From Thereva unica (Eukaryota; Arthropoda; Insecta; Diptera; Therevidae), in assembly GCA_949987705.1 (NCBI GenBank), contig OX465282.1, positions 9,164,501 through 9,228,500 of the forward strand: 64,000 nucleotides of DNA, in the 5' to 3' direction. Positions 44,150 through 54,010 of the stretch are shown piece by piece (the stretch's first letter is position 1; the number at the start of each line of letters is the position of its first letter). The notes beneath the pieces are model-generated. The model did not search any database and had not been told where the DNA came from. It saw nothing but the letters and a program-made list of their open reading frames with translations. Made by a program: the position numbers and the translations under genes.

Positions 44150-44900
44150 TGGTAGCTATGTTATGTCTTCCGCCATTTTTTAGTGAACGCCATATTTGAT
44201 TTAAAACGACGTCATACAGTTTACTTTCTTACTCACTTTAATACACTTTCATTTGATATCCATACCGAGAGCGAAGTAAATAAAAGGGTAAACCGCCATT
44301 TTGTGTTGGCCGCCATTTTGAATTGAAATGACGGGACACACACAACAGTATTCTAATTGTCACTCCCTTCCATTTGATACCCATGCCGAGCGCGTTGTAA
44401 AGAAAAATTGATCCTCTGTTTTGTGTTGGCCGCCACTTTTATGCCGCCATTTTTCTACCGCCATTTTGAATTTAGGATGACGCTAATTGTATTCAACTTG
44501 TTATAACTTTTCATTTGATACCCATATCGAACGAGTGGCTTGTAAAGAAAAATGTAATCCGTCATATTTTTTTGGCCGCCATTTTTAATTTTGAACTATC
44601 ATTTTCGTGTGTTTTCGTCGGAAATACACATGTCTGTTAATTTTTACCAATTTTTATTGAATGGAAGTGAATTTTAAGACTCTACATTGAGTAGAACGAA
44701 TAATTCCAAGCATTTTTTATTAAAAATCGTTTTTTGTTACTCAACAACAAAATCAACAACAAAAAATGTAACAAAATGTCATATTCGTGTATTGTCATCG
44801 GGAATATGTATGCCTGCAAAGTTTCATCCATTTGCATTGAGTAAAAGGCGGTTAAGTTAACGTTACAAGATTTGATGCTCCGAAGTGAAAGTAAAGAAAA
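44150..44900 (-). repeat. Composite repeat R, copy 2 (inverted)
   Basis: CATTTGATACCCAT-type words at about 44250, 44371 and 44514 and GGCCGCCATTTT-type words at about 44308, 44428 and 44573 alternate with ~120-145 bp spacing. These are the complement of the GGGTATCAAATG / AAAATGGCGG order at 7080-7915. A further ~190-bp direct repeat follows (CATTTTCGTGTGTTTTCGTC at about 44600; CATATTCGTGTATTGTCATC at about 44788). Confidence 0.75.
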
Positions 44901-44984
44901 GAGTTTAAAAATAATGTTTGGTGCCGAAATATCTTTAGTAGTTTTGTATTAGGTGTACATTGGCAGCACTAAGAGTATTTTTCC

Positions 44985-45075
44985 TTTTGCGAAGGACCGT
45001 GGATCTGACCGGGAGTCGAACCAGGGACCTCTGGGATGGTAGCCAAACGCCTTACTCCCTAGGCAATCGAGGCTC
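44985..45075 (-). mobile_element. tRNA-derived SINE head, minus strand
   Basis: The complementary B box GGAGTCGAACC (45012-45022) and A box CCTTACTCCCTAGGCAA (45050-45066), plus GGACCGTGG, match the heads at 25813 and 45441. The 3' body is absent, so only the tRNA-like part remains. Confidence 0.75.
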
Positions 45076-45086
45076 CACTACTATGA

Positions 45087-45330
45087 AATTGTAGAGGACA
45101 TGCTAGACAACTTTATAGTGCCCATCAAAGTGCACTACCTTCACAATCATCTTGACGAATTGCCAGGCAATTTTGGTTCCTAAGTGAAGAACATGAAGAG
45201 CGGTTTCATCACGACCTAAAAACAATGGAAGAAATGTACCAAGACCGGATCGGCATATGATGGCTGACTATTGCTGGGGGATGCAACGTCATAGTGCCAC
45301 TGCACCTCATTATTTATATAATAAGTAGTA
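45087..45330 (+). pseudogene. Scrap of a widespread transposon-associated protein (HGERFHQD-type)
   Basis: In shifting frames: VPIKVHYLHNHLDELPGNFG, then VKNMKSGFITT / SEEHEERFHHDLKTMEEMYQ, and MADYCWG. The order KVHYLH-HLD--P-N-G, EEH-ERFH-D---ME--YQ and ADYCW is a conserved block I associate with a large repeat-encoded protein family in insects. I cannot name its enzymatic function or element class. Two frameshifts are visible. Confidence 0.5.
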
Positions 45331-45440
45331 AATGCTGTGTTTTTTTTATTTATATTTGCTTTTTTTTATGTACAAGACAAAATCTAGAAAATTACACGTA
45401 GGATATCAAAATTTTTGCTATTAATGTAATGGTCAATGGG

Positions 45441-45934
45441 GGCCTCGGTAGTCTAGGGGTAAGGCGCCTGACTACTATCCCAAGAGGTCCCGGGTTCGAA
45501 TCCCGGTGGTGCCACGGTCCTAGCCTTTCCCAATTTCCCGCCTACATAACTTTCCTTCTTTCTTCTTCCCTCTTTACATTCCTGACTCCTCCTGTCATAG
45601 CCTTCACTAGTTCTCTTCCACGCTCCACCAAGCGCATGCCATCGGTTGGTTGAAGAGATTCAACTCGTTTCAGGAGGCATAACACTCCAGCGAATTGTTC
45701 TCGATGCCCCGATGTCAGAGTCGCGAAATGGTTGAGAGTTGGTGGAATAAAAATATCGCAGTCAGGTTGTGACAGTTCCTTCCTCTCTTCTTTCTCTCTC
45801 TCTTCTCTCTATCTTCCGGCTAGAGCTGCTGTTCGACGGTGTATATGGAAAAAAAAATAGATTGTCGACAGTACAAAGGGACTTTCCCTAAGCCTCTAGT
45901 CTGCCACATAAAAAAAAAAAAAAAAAAAAAAAAA
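45441..45934 (+). mobile_element. tRNA-derived SINE, full length with poly(A)
   Basis: A box TAGTCTAGGGGTAAGG (45449-45464), B box GGTTCGAATCC (45493-45503) within a perfect CCGGG-loop-CCCGG arm, and the ~400-bp body shared with 25813-26254. A CT-rich tract lies at 45786-45812, and the element ends in 25 A residues (45910-45934). The long uninterrupted A tail suggests this is the youngest of the four copies. I could not pair flanking target duplications. Confidence 0.9.
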
Positions 45935-46085
45935 TCAGTATAAGGTCCTAAGTTAAATAGAAAATCCAACTACTGAAATGTCGTTTATCGATTAGCTATC
46001 GACAATCGCATTAGGGGCATCAGTCTTTTTCAATTAATGTCCTTCTTGTCTTAGTCCGAAGGGCTCTAAGTAAAAATTAAAAAAT

Positions 46086-46502
46086 GGCCTTACAACGGGC
46101 GAACACTGACCTTGATTGAAACATAGTCCTCGGCCAAGTGTCGGGCATCAGAAGGACTACGGCCGTACACCACATACACACAACGAGCTTTTAAATAACA
46201 AAATTTCCCACTGAAATATTAATTAAAATGCACCACATACTTCTCGTACAACAAACCAACGACTGGCGACTGTTTTTAAGTATGATAAATTGAAAGGACG
46301 ATAATGATCAAGTTCCCATAACAATAATAACAACCAACAATACATTTGATGCAGATTCCTTTTGGGCTCTTCTTGGCCATTTAAATATTTTGGTCAAGTT
46401 TCAAGGTTTGTGAGCCCGTATGTGCTCCCATTACAAATGGTTAAAAACCTTACGGCCATCATATGCCCCTTAAAAGCCAAGCGGCCAGTGTTCGCCCGTT
46501 TT
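46086..46502. mobile_element. Inverted-repeat MITE, possibly TTAA-type
   Basis: The ends AACGGGCGAACACTG-CC (46090) and the inverse GG-CAGTGTTCGCCCGTT (46500) match over 15 bp plus neighbours. The flanks are TTAC at left and TTAA at right, suggesting a decayed TTAA (piggyBac-like) duplication. It is noncoding and lies inside or at the edge of the GAA-tailed repeat that follows. Confidence 0.5.
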
Positions 46503-46504
46503 AA

Positions 46505-46693
46505 GTGCAACTCCGCCGTCGCCTGGTCCTAAGTTCAGGCTGTGAAAGGAGGAGGGTGGTCGACCTGTGCCAAAATGACCAGAAGAAACTAGGCAATAAA
46601 GCGCATTTTTAAAGCGGCACCGACGCAGCGTATCCGTTGCGGGGACGTCCCGCTCGGACCGCCAGCCAACGGATCAAAGAAGAAGAAGAAGTG
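46505..46693 (+). repeat. GAA-tailed retroelement 3' end, copy 1
   Basis: CTCCGCCGTCGCCTGGTCC, GGTGGTCGACCTG, AAGAAACTAGGCAA, TTTTTAAAGCGGCACCGACG, ACGGATCAAAGAAGAAGAAG. The same sequence occurs inverted at 61585-61770. The GAA/AAG tail is of the kind that ends the RTE-like copy at 36551, so this is probably an RTE 3'UTR or an RTE-dependent SINE. Confidence 0.65.
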
Positions 46694-46884
46694 GGGTGTG
46701 CATAATATAGGCCTATATTGGATAGGTTTCTGTATTATTACTTAAAAATACACTTGGCCGCTTTAATTATTTAAAATTTGAGAATAATATTGATTTGACT
46801 AAATAAATACAAAATTAAGAACTACAATTATTATATAAATCTTTAACATCATTATAAAACGTCCCTTTCGTTCGTTTAACCATT

Positions 46885-47785
46885 ACTTGTACAGTTTTTT
46901 CACTTTAAATTCACCCATTTGCAAATCAAATTAATCCTTTTGAAAATTAAATTCACGTTTTTGCAATTTAAATTCACCTTTTTGCAAATCATCCTGGTTC
47001 GGTCAAGCTCGATACACCATAATCTATTACTATTCAAACATTTTGTTGTGAAGAAAAGACACAATCTACTTTTTCTACCACCACATTCTCCAATGCTGAA
47101 GACCATCGAGAAAGTCTTTTCCAAAATCAAGTTTAGTGCAAGAAATAAGTATGTTAGCTGATCCTTTAACTTGGAAATGACAACTCCACACCCATTAAAA
47201 TTTCGTGTATGGATAAAATACAAGCGCACGTACATTGAAATTTCCCCTTCGAAATTCGTTTACGGGTAACAACACTCCCTTCATTTGACAAAGACAAGAG
47301 TGGCACTGAGACTGTTGAATTGTGATTGGGCTTTCTCACACGGTGCCATATTCATGACAAGTAAAACCGGTTTTATAGATGAGATAGGGACGGGAACAGC
47401 AGAAACTTATGAATAAAACCGATTTTACTCCATACACTTAGGGCATCGGGTGAAGTTTTTAAACAAACGGGGTGACACTTTTCTTTTCGAATGTACTTTC
47501 GTTGTGGGATTTGAGATCCTCACTGCCAATGGAAAAGCTATTTTGAGATTCCCAATTGTTTTGGCGCACGCCATACTATTGGCTTATGTGTGCAGCAAGG
47601 CATAGTGGGTTCCAGCTAGTAATTTGATTTACAAAAGGGTGAATTTCATTTCCAAAAGGATGAATTTAATTTGCAAAAAGGTGAATTTAAAATACAAAAA
47701 GGTGAATCTTATTTGTAAAAAGGTGAATTTAATTTGCAAAAGGATTAATTTGATTTGGGTGAATTTAATATGAAAAAACTGTATT
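46885..47785. mobile_element. DNA element with inverted ends made of ~20-bp tandem repeats
   Basis: The left end (about 46893-46990) holds ACAGTTTTTTCA then repeats of the AAATTAAATTCACCTTTTTG type (four diverged units). The right end (about 47635-47785) holds the same units inverted, seven of them, ending TGAAAAAACTGTATT. The arrays are imperfect mirror images. A DDE transposase remnant lies directly inside the left array. About 900 bp long, so probably a deletion derivative. Confidence 0.75.
46985..47160 (+). pseudogene. IS630/Tc1-like DDE transposase C-terminal remnant
   Basis: ILVRSSSIHHNLLLFKHFVV then KKRHNLLFLPPHSPMLKTIE and KVFSKIKFSARNKYVS. LPPHSP-L--IE-VFSKIK is the third-catalytic-residue block of the DDE_3 superfamily; the Glu is kept. 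The preceding block, normally LDN-SIHH with the second Asp, reads VRSSSIHH, so that Asp is lost. The N-terminal two thirds are missing. It lies within the array-ended element and probably derives from its own transposase. Confidence 0.75.
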
Positions 47786-47871
47786 TTTTGTATTGCTCTA
47801 AAAACTAGATAATGAAATCTTTAAAACATCACTAATTCTAATAAAACAAATATTTTCTCTTATCTTTTCAG

Positions 47872-47977
47872 TAAGTTAAAGCTACATACAACAAAACATA
47901 GAAAAGCATTTCACTTCACCGTCTACATTACAACATAAAACATATCGGCTCAACTACAACACAACAGCTTCCAATGA
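47872..47977 (+). other. Candidate internal untranslated exon
   Basis: The pyrimidine-rich TTTTCTCTTATCTTTTCAG ends at 47871, and ATGA|GTAAGTGCC gives a donor at 47978. The 106 bp between are A/C-rich (ACATACAACAAAACATAGAA) like fly 5'UTR exons and unlike the flanking AT-rich sequence. CAGTAAGT at the acceptor could itself read as a donor, which weakens the call. No protein evidence. Confidence 0.25.
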
Positions 47978-48129
47978 GTAAGTGCCTTCACGCATTTATA
48001 GTATATGCCCTTAAGTAAGACACGTCTTAGCAACTAATTTAATTTTCTAGACAGGACATAAAATCCCCACTACATCAGCGCCCTGTGTTCTAGGCGAATA
48101 ACATAAAACATACATATGTACTTATATGT

Positions 48130-48270
48130 ATGAATGAAAAAAAAGAACTAATTGAAGTTTTGCAGACGAGACGCATCGACATAGTACCTACTCGGCAAGC
48201 CTCCCCCGATCCAGACCCTAGATCCACTCCTCAGACCCACCACCCAGCAGTAGCAGCATCATCATCGTAA
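48130..48270 (+). CDS. Short ORF (46 aa) or candidate exon start
   Basis: ATG at 48130 opens MNEKKELIEVLQTRRIDIVP then TRQASPDPDPRSTPQTHHPA and VAASSS before TAA at 48268. The coding-like composition (charged N-terminus, Pro/Ser/Thr-rich C-terminus) contrasts with the surroundings. TTTTGCAG ends at 48165, so the part from 48166 could be an exon with an in-frame start elsewhere, and GTAATA or GTAAGC at 48267/48279 could be donors. I do not recognise the protein. The reading may be chance. Confidence 0.2.
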   Translation: MNEKKELIEVLQTRRIDIVPTRQASPDPDPRSTPQTHHPAVAASSS

Positions 48271-49749
48271 TAATCATCGTAAGCACCCTAATTAACATCC
48301 TTAAACATTTTATTCCTGTTTATGATGAAAGTGTACCTGTGTGTTTTATACCTGTATGTTGGAAGACATTTTTATGTTATATGCTACAGCCTGTTTTTCC
48401 CCGACTGATGTGTTGTTTCTCGACATACGTTTTTTTTTTTGTTCTATGATTTTTTGCCAGACATATCGCATCACGACCACCATTTTTTTTTTTATTTTAT
48501 CCTAAGCCTCAGGATTTTCCCGACCAGGCAAACAAATTGTTTTGCTTCTATTTGTGTGTATTTTTTTGTTTGTTTGTGTATGTTGAATGTCGAGTCGAAA
48601 CAATTCACTTTCAGTGACCCGGAAACGAATAAAAAATTACTTTAATGGCAATTGTGATGTACGCTGTGCCATGCCTCATGCTCATTTTATGGCTCTTTAA
48701 GTCTCCACGTAATAAATTCTATGATCCAGAAACGTTCTCCATCTATACTAGAGCTCTAGAAGCACATACTTTGTGCCCTACACAAAACACAACAAGAACA
48801 TTTCTGAATGCCAGCAGTCTCAAAGTTTGGGGTTCTTTTCCGTATCTAGTTAGATAGATGGCGTACGACCCAACGCTGCTGCTGCTGCTGGACTATGTTA
48901 TTAATTTTAGGAACGTACCAACCACTAAATAATATGGTAATTGCTAACTCTGAGTTTTATTTGCTTCTTTTTTTTATAAATAAAAAATAGGCCTCTTCTA
49001 ACACAGAGGCTCTTATCGTGTGCATTGTATTCTGTATACAATTAACAGATTGTCTTTTGGGTGCTGTCTTCATTGGGCTAGTCACGAAGTTATCAATGGG
49101 GGTGACTGCGATGTGATATTGGGACTACTATGGCTGATGGGAACCGATTTCCTGATGGAAATTCTTTATTGGTATTCATTGGTATTGAAACAGGTCATGA
49201 ATATTAATGAAAATTAGTTTTATATACATATATACATATCTTCTAGAAGGAAATGGTAACAATTTTTGATTCGATAACAATAGCTGAATAAAATATTTAT
49301 GTCAAAATTTTTTGGGAAGTTCAAGGATGATGTGGATATTCGTGCGGCAGAGGAAGGATTTTTAAAAGTGTCTTCCATTTTTGGAGGGTTAAATATTTAA
49401 TGACATTGAAAGCTTTGTTTCATCAGTTACGTTTAGCGATTCAGCTTTTATGTAACTTGAGTCTTCTAGCATGACTTTTAGAAAGTGAAAAATTCATTGT
49501 TCCCCGCAATCTGTTCTATCGAATACTTGGCTTATAATGTTATACCCCCTCGAAAACAAATTAAACATTCTTTCTTGGCTTTAATATTGTAAGAAAATTG
49601 ATTTCGCTTCATTCATTGTGCCGGCTGTTGCTGAGGTTATCAAACTTTTACGCAAATGAAGCCCCAAATTGTCTATTCATTATATGACATCTGCTCCTCT
49701 ATACCCCCTCTAGGGGTATTGGTACTTGGCGAAACCCGAAGTCGCAACT
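48271..49749. other. No gene recognised
   Basis: T-rich sequence. A 70-codon frame at 48645-48857 (MAIVMYAVPCLMLILWLF, membrane-like) lacks a recognisable relative. ATATACATATATACATATC at about 49223 is a microsatellite. Confidence 0.3.
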
Positions 49750-51432
49750 CATACTGATTTATTATTGTTATTTATTTGGCAGAGTACACAAGATTACAAT
49801 CTGTTAGAGTACATTACAAATCGTAAATAATCCTAAATTCTTACAACTAGCTTCCCACAAGGAAAAGGAAACATACAATCATGAATGCTGGAAACCTTCC
49901 GAGGAAGTTTGGAAGCATTCTCTTCTGTGCTCTAGTTCATATTCTTTTTATCCATCCATGTCATTGGATGGAAGACTAAGAATGAAGCTTTTGCGGAAAT
50001 AAAATTCAAAAAATTCTCTATAACTTCTCTGGGCAACGAACAGAAAGGCTTCCCTATTCCTACCAATAGGAAGCATTCTCAATTTTCCTTGTGGGTTAAG
50101 ATAGAGGAGCAAAGAATTTGAAAGAAGTAAGAGAGAAGAAAGAAAATACGAAAGAATTAGGTAAGGACAGTAGAGTAGTAGTACTACTATGAAGCTGGAA
50201 GAGAAGCTAAAAAATAGCCTGCTGGATGGATAGAGGAAGTCTATCCCAAAATCTTATCGCATGCACAAAGAAGGAACGACTACCAACCAAGGAACGATAA
50301 AAATGGATAAGCAGCTTGAATGACCATGGGGATAAGGAAGTCAGAGAGGTAGCAAGGACGCTTAGAATAAAATATTTTATGTAGGAGAGTTAGTGCCATG
50401 ACATTGAGCCCACATCCCAATAGTGAATTTTGCACGTCCGACACATGATCAGATCTACAGTGGTGAAAAAAAAAAATCTCAGACAATCATTGAATGCGAC
50501 TCTGAGTCGTTGATGACAGGACGAATCAAGAGACATATAAACGAGGGCGCCATAGACAAAAATTCGGCAGAATAAGGGATTTCACAAGCTTGGCACAACT
50601 TGATTACAACAGGAAAGATTACAGTTAATAAATATCCCAAGGCTCTTAACACAATCAACGACAGGAATAGGAACATCACCTGCTAATAGATTAGGAGTAT
50701 ATTCAGAGGATATAGAACAATGGCTTATAAGCAGTACTTGGAATTTAATTGGATTAAGTTTGAGGAAATTATTAGAGCTCCATTCACTGATTCGAGATAA
50801 AATATTATTCATATCGGCAGTACATACAATATCACTAGGAGGAAAAGAATTGTACAGCTGAAGATCATCAGCATACATATGATAAAAACAGCCGTGGAAG
50901 ACAGAAGAAAGATCATTGATGTACAGGGAAAAAAGAAGAGGACCCAATATCGAACCTTGAGGCACACGCAGACGCACCGGCAGAAGAGAGGATGTTCTGA
51001 CATTGTGATGAACACATTGAAATCTATCAGAAAGAAGAGAGGAGAAAAGACGAGTGGCAGAGGAAGAGAAATGATAGAGTTGATTAAGTTTGGACAACAG
51101 GAGAATATTACCCTGATCAATTGCAGCCCTAAGATCAGTTTTAACCCTCAACATAACAGTCTCACAACTGTGCGATTTCCGAAAGCTGAGTAAAAATATT
51201 TTTTTCAAAAGCTTTAGCGAGAAAGGGAAGGATGCTAAAAGGACGAAAATCAGATATATCAGATGGAGACCGTCTTTTGGGTAAAGGAATCACAATGGTT
51301 TTTTCCAGAGGGAATTCAGATGCAGTGAGACAATAGTTAAAAACATGAGTGATAGGTTCAGCAATTCGGGGAGACAGGATTTTGAGAAAACGCGGAGAAA
51401 TTTCATCAAAGCCGATATTGTTGTACACTCGA
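49750..51432 (-). pseudogene. Jockey-type LINE RT, C-terminus and 3'UTR
   Basis: From 51432 the minus strand reads YNNIGFDEISPRFLKILSPR, SDFRPFSILPFLAKAFEKN, then a 208-codon open stretch (51208-50582) with [51 protein letters not shown] (YADD) and WSSNNFLKLNPIKFQVLLIS. Between AIDQGN and LLLSKLN the motif A segment with the first catalytic Asp is deleted cleanly in frame. The C-terminus (SDHVSDVQNSLLGC, SFFVHAIRFWDRLPLSIQQA) and a 3'UTR follow, ending in ATTTATTT-rich sequence near 49755. It is relatively young. Confidence 0.85.
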
Positions 51433-51697
51433 CTCACAGAAACGCGGCTATGACAAAAATTCGTTGTTATGACGAATGCCATATACACGTTAAAATTTGT
51501 CGTTATCGTTAAAATTAAATTTTCGTCGTTACAGTTGTAATAATCGGTGTATGTGTAGTGAAAAATGTCAGTGGACGAAAAAGGATGATTTTCCTGGTAC
51601 ATACTTTGCAATAATTCGTCAGATTTTGCAATAATCCGTCAGATTCCCCTATTTAACGTTTCGTCGTAATGACGTCCGTGTTTCGAGGATATTAGAT
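51433..51697. mobile_element. Inverted-repeat insert at the 5' edge of the LINE RT
   Basis: The left edge CTCGACTCACAGAAACGCGG and right edge CGTCCGTGTTTCGAG are imperfect inverted repeats with TATGACA / TAATGACG inside. The interior is rich in ACGTTAAAATTTGTCGTTA-like self-complementary words. It replaces the expected upstream LINE coding, and no LINE sequence is found on its right. The ends are uncertain. Confidence 0.4.
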
Positions 51698-52367
51698 TGA
51701 AAACAAGTGCAATGCACAATTTCTTCGCGCCGGGGAAGTAGCGACTTATATAAGCGATGACCTGGCCTTTTAAAGAGTATATCATCTCACATTATTCATC
51801 TTTTGATGAAAATAATTCTTCGTGGCCACGTAATATTCTTCTGTGTTTACCAAAGGATGGGATAGTGTAGCTTGCATCATGCAAAATATCGAGTAAGGAA
51901 AGCGCCTTCCGTGTGGTCTAGCATTTACACCAAAAATTTATCGCCACCGGTAATATTGGTAAATATCAGTTATGAAGGGCGACGTCGTCGAGGCGGTTCT
52001 ACGCCAATTAGACCCTATAAGTTGTTGTTCGACCCAATTAAACCCTGAATACGAATCGTATATTCACAACGATCCTTTTGTAATTTTGAACCTTCTATCT
52101 GATCCACACACAATGAAACAAACATTTGAACAGAAAAAAAAACCAAGATAAACTGATCATCATCAAGGCGGTTCCTCGGGTTGGCTCGCTTATGGGGGGT
52201 GGTTACGCTCTGTGGGTACCACCTAAGCCCATGCGGACGTGGAATACCTAGGTGGAGAGACCTTAAAGAGAGTGCCGCTAAACCATCCTGCTAGCTACCC
52301 TAGCCTGACATGTTTATCAACATAGTGAGTCTTGAAGAACTTAGTCTCCGGTTAACCTTCAGCTGCT
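51698..52367. other. No gene recognised
   Basis: Nothing readable. GC-richer 52160-52310 (GGTGGTTACGCTCTGTGGGT) has no match to the other repeats in the window. Confidence 0.3.
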
Positions 52368-52905
52368 TTACTTCCTTCCTAAACGCTGCTTTTTCCTCCC
52401 ACAGTTGGGTGAAGGGAGTTTCGAGCGGGGAACTAGCCGCGACCCTATACCATGGCTACCTCTGCTATCTTGTCCGCCATCTCGACTGCCTACCAAAGCC
52501 TTGATCCGTGATTCAGAATGTTCGCAAAACTTGTCTGCAGAGATGCCATCGGTTATCAACTCCCTCCCTTGGTTCAACAGCTCCGTTTGCATCCTTTTTT
52601 CCGCGCAGATGTCGCTTAGCAGCTTCTGCAATCGTCTTAGCTCCGAGTCCTGATAAGCGGCAATAAAGTGCCTCTTATGCTCACCATATGTATTTTTCTG
52701 TTTCATGGGGGTTATGAATAGCGCCTCGCCCTTCCGTGCGGATGTCTGCGTCTAAATTATCTACTAGAGTATCGTACTTCAACTTAATAACACTTCTCGT
52801 GTTACTTCACTTGGGTGAACCAGCGCTTCCAATTAAATAAACCACGAATCCGGACTCCTCTTCCAGAAAGGCAGCAAAAGTACGGCTATTTTGTCATTTA
52901 CATCT
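52368..52905 (-). pseudogene. Ty3/gypsy-type gag relic
   Basis: The minus strand reads KIAVLLPPFWKRSPDSWFI and EVTREVL (from about 52905), LDADI, NPHETEKY, then in the 112-codon frame ending at 52368 HKRHFIAAYQDSELRRLQKL then LSD, LLNQGRELI, DGISADKFCEHSESRIKALV. The order LPPFW---P--WF, NPP-T--Y--LK, SE--RL-KLL and LL----L---+---+I-A-L is that of gag of the Ty3/gypsy branch with short gag found in many arthropods. At least one frameshift (about 52705). No pol is attached. Confidence 0.65.
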
Positions 52906-53235
52906 GCAGGGAAACCTGCCGACTACTGCATAACACTTCCAACAACTCAGAAATTATTGGAGCAAAAGAAAATATATTTCAATTAGCCCCACATCTACTA
53001 GGAATACTGTGTAACAGGACTTCTGTCTGGGGACTTCTTTCAGGTAGGATTCGCCTATTGATTGGTGATGAATTTGGAGTGTATTTTCCCCTTTGTTATA
53101 GGTGCAAACTCGCTTCGAACTCGCCTCTTTGCAAGGTGATGTTACTAAACCCAGCCTTCTCCTTCTCTGCTTGCAAATCGTCGATATCACGTTGGGGTCA
53201 TCACTTTTGAGAGCTGCTTAGTCCACTTGTTTAAT
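52906..53235. other. No gene recognised
   Basis: Separates the gag relic from the transposase relic. A 131-codon plus frame (52815-53210) overlaps the gag on the opposite strand and is judged a shadow. Confidence 0.3.
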
Positions 53236-53630
53236 TTAAATAATTCGACCCAAACTAGAGAGAATATAATGTGTTGTTGTACTTGGACCAAAATCAGGAC
53301 CTGCGCCCGACAGCTCTAGCGGCCAATCAGCAAACTCACGGTGGATTTTGTGGTTATCTGGCTTCAATTCTTGCGTCAACACCATCTTATACCTGTGCAT
53401 GCCCAAATTCAAACGTGTAATACGCCGGACTGACTCTCTGGCGATTCCCAATTCAGCTTATCGGCGGAGAATCGATACTTCGGGGTCATCCTCCACACTG
53501 ACCACTACGGCGACTATGTTTTCTTCATTGGGGCTTTTCTCTCTCTGGTTGGTAACTCAGATAACTCATGATGACGATCCAACTCACGATAAACAGCAAA
53601 AACTGAACCGAAAACTCAATAATATGCTAA
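53236..53630 (-). pseudogene. IS630/mariner-like transposase, N-terminal part
   Basis: The minus strand reads ENIVAVVVSVEDDPEVSILR, then ELGIARESVRRITRLNLGMH then RYKMVLTQELKPDNHKIHRE and FADWPLEL. This is the helix-turn-helix DNA-binding part and linker of the same transposase family as the relic at 8465 (ILRKNLGLKTSKIQIVQK). The DDE domain is absent. One stop lies inside (at about 53460). It is inverted relative to the first relic and 44 kb away. Confidence 0.8.
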
Positions 53631-53784
53631 GATATACATATTGAAAAAACTATCATGGCTATTTGATCACCCTTTACTAACTTGCCTGTCACATTTTTTC
53701 AAATAGGATCGGAAGTAGCTTCCTGTTATAGAGAGAGTTGTTGGACGGCTTAAATGTTATATTCTTCTGAGAGTAGTATTTTAG

Positions 53785-54010
53785 AAACCAAAATCGGAAA
53801 AATGCTCAATAAAAAACAAACAAACTAAATTTGAGCACATCTCAAATTTGTATCCTACCGCTGCCCCCATTTTTTTTTTTGTACAACATTACCATGATCT
53901 TCCGAGAGTAATGTTATATGGGCAAAAATTGGTGAAATGTGCAATAAAAAACAAACAAAATAAATTTTAACCCATCCCAAAATTTGTATCCCACCGCTGC
54001 CACCAGTGTA
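53785..54010 (+). repeat. Direct repeat, two ~75-bp units ~145 bp apart
   Basis: CAATAAAAAACAAACAAA, AAATTTGTATCC and CACCGCTGCC/TACCGCTGCC recur in the same order at 53806 and 53942. The units differ by about 15%. Confidence 0.6.

Noticed and set aside
45441..45515. True tRNA gene
   Set aside because: A and B boxes and the T arm are present, but the anticodon arm does not pair well and the same sequence heads dispersed elements with a shared 400-bp body, so it is a SINE head.
46900..47235. 111-codon minus frame with repeated NLICK-VNL wording
   Set aside because: Translation of the ~20-bp terminal repeat array and antisense of the DDE remnant.
50809..51193. Frames overlapping the LINE RT (minus 50809-51120, plus 50879-51193)
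   Set aside because: Out-of-frame shadows of the RT coding sequence.
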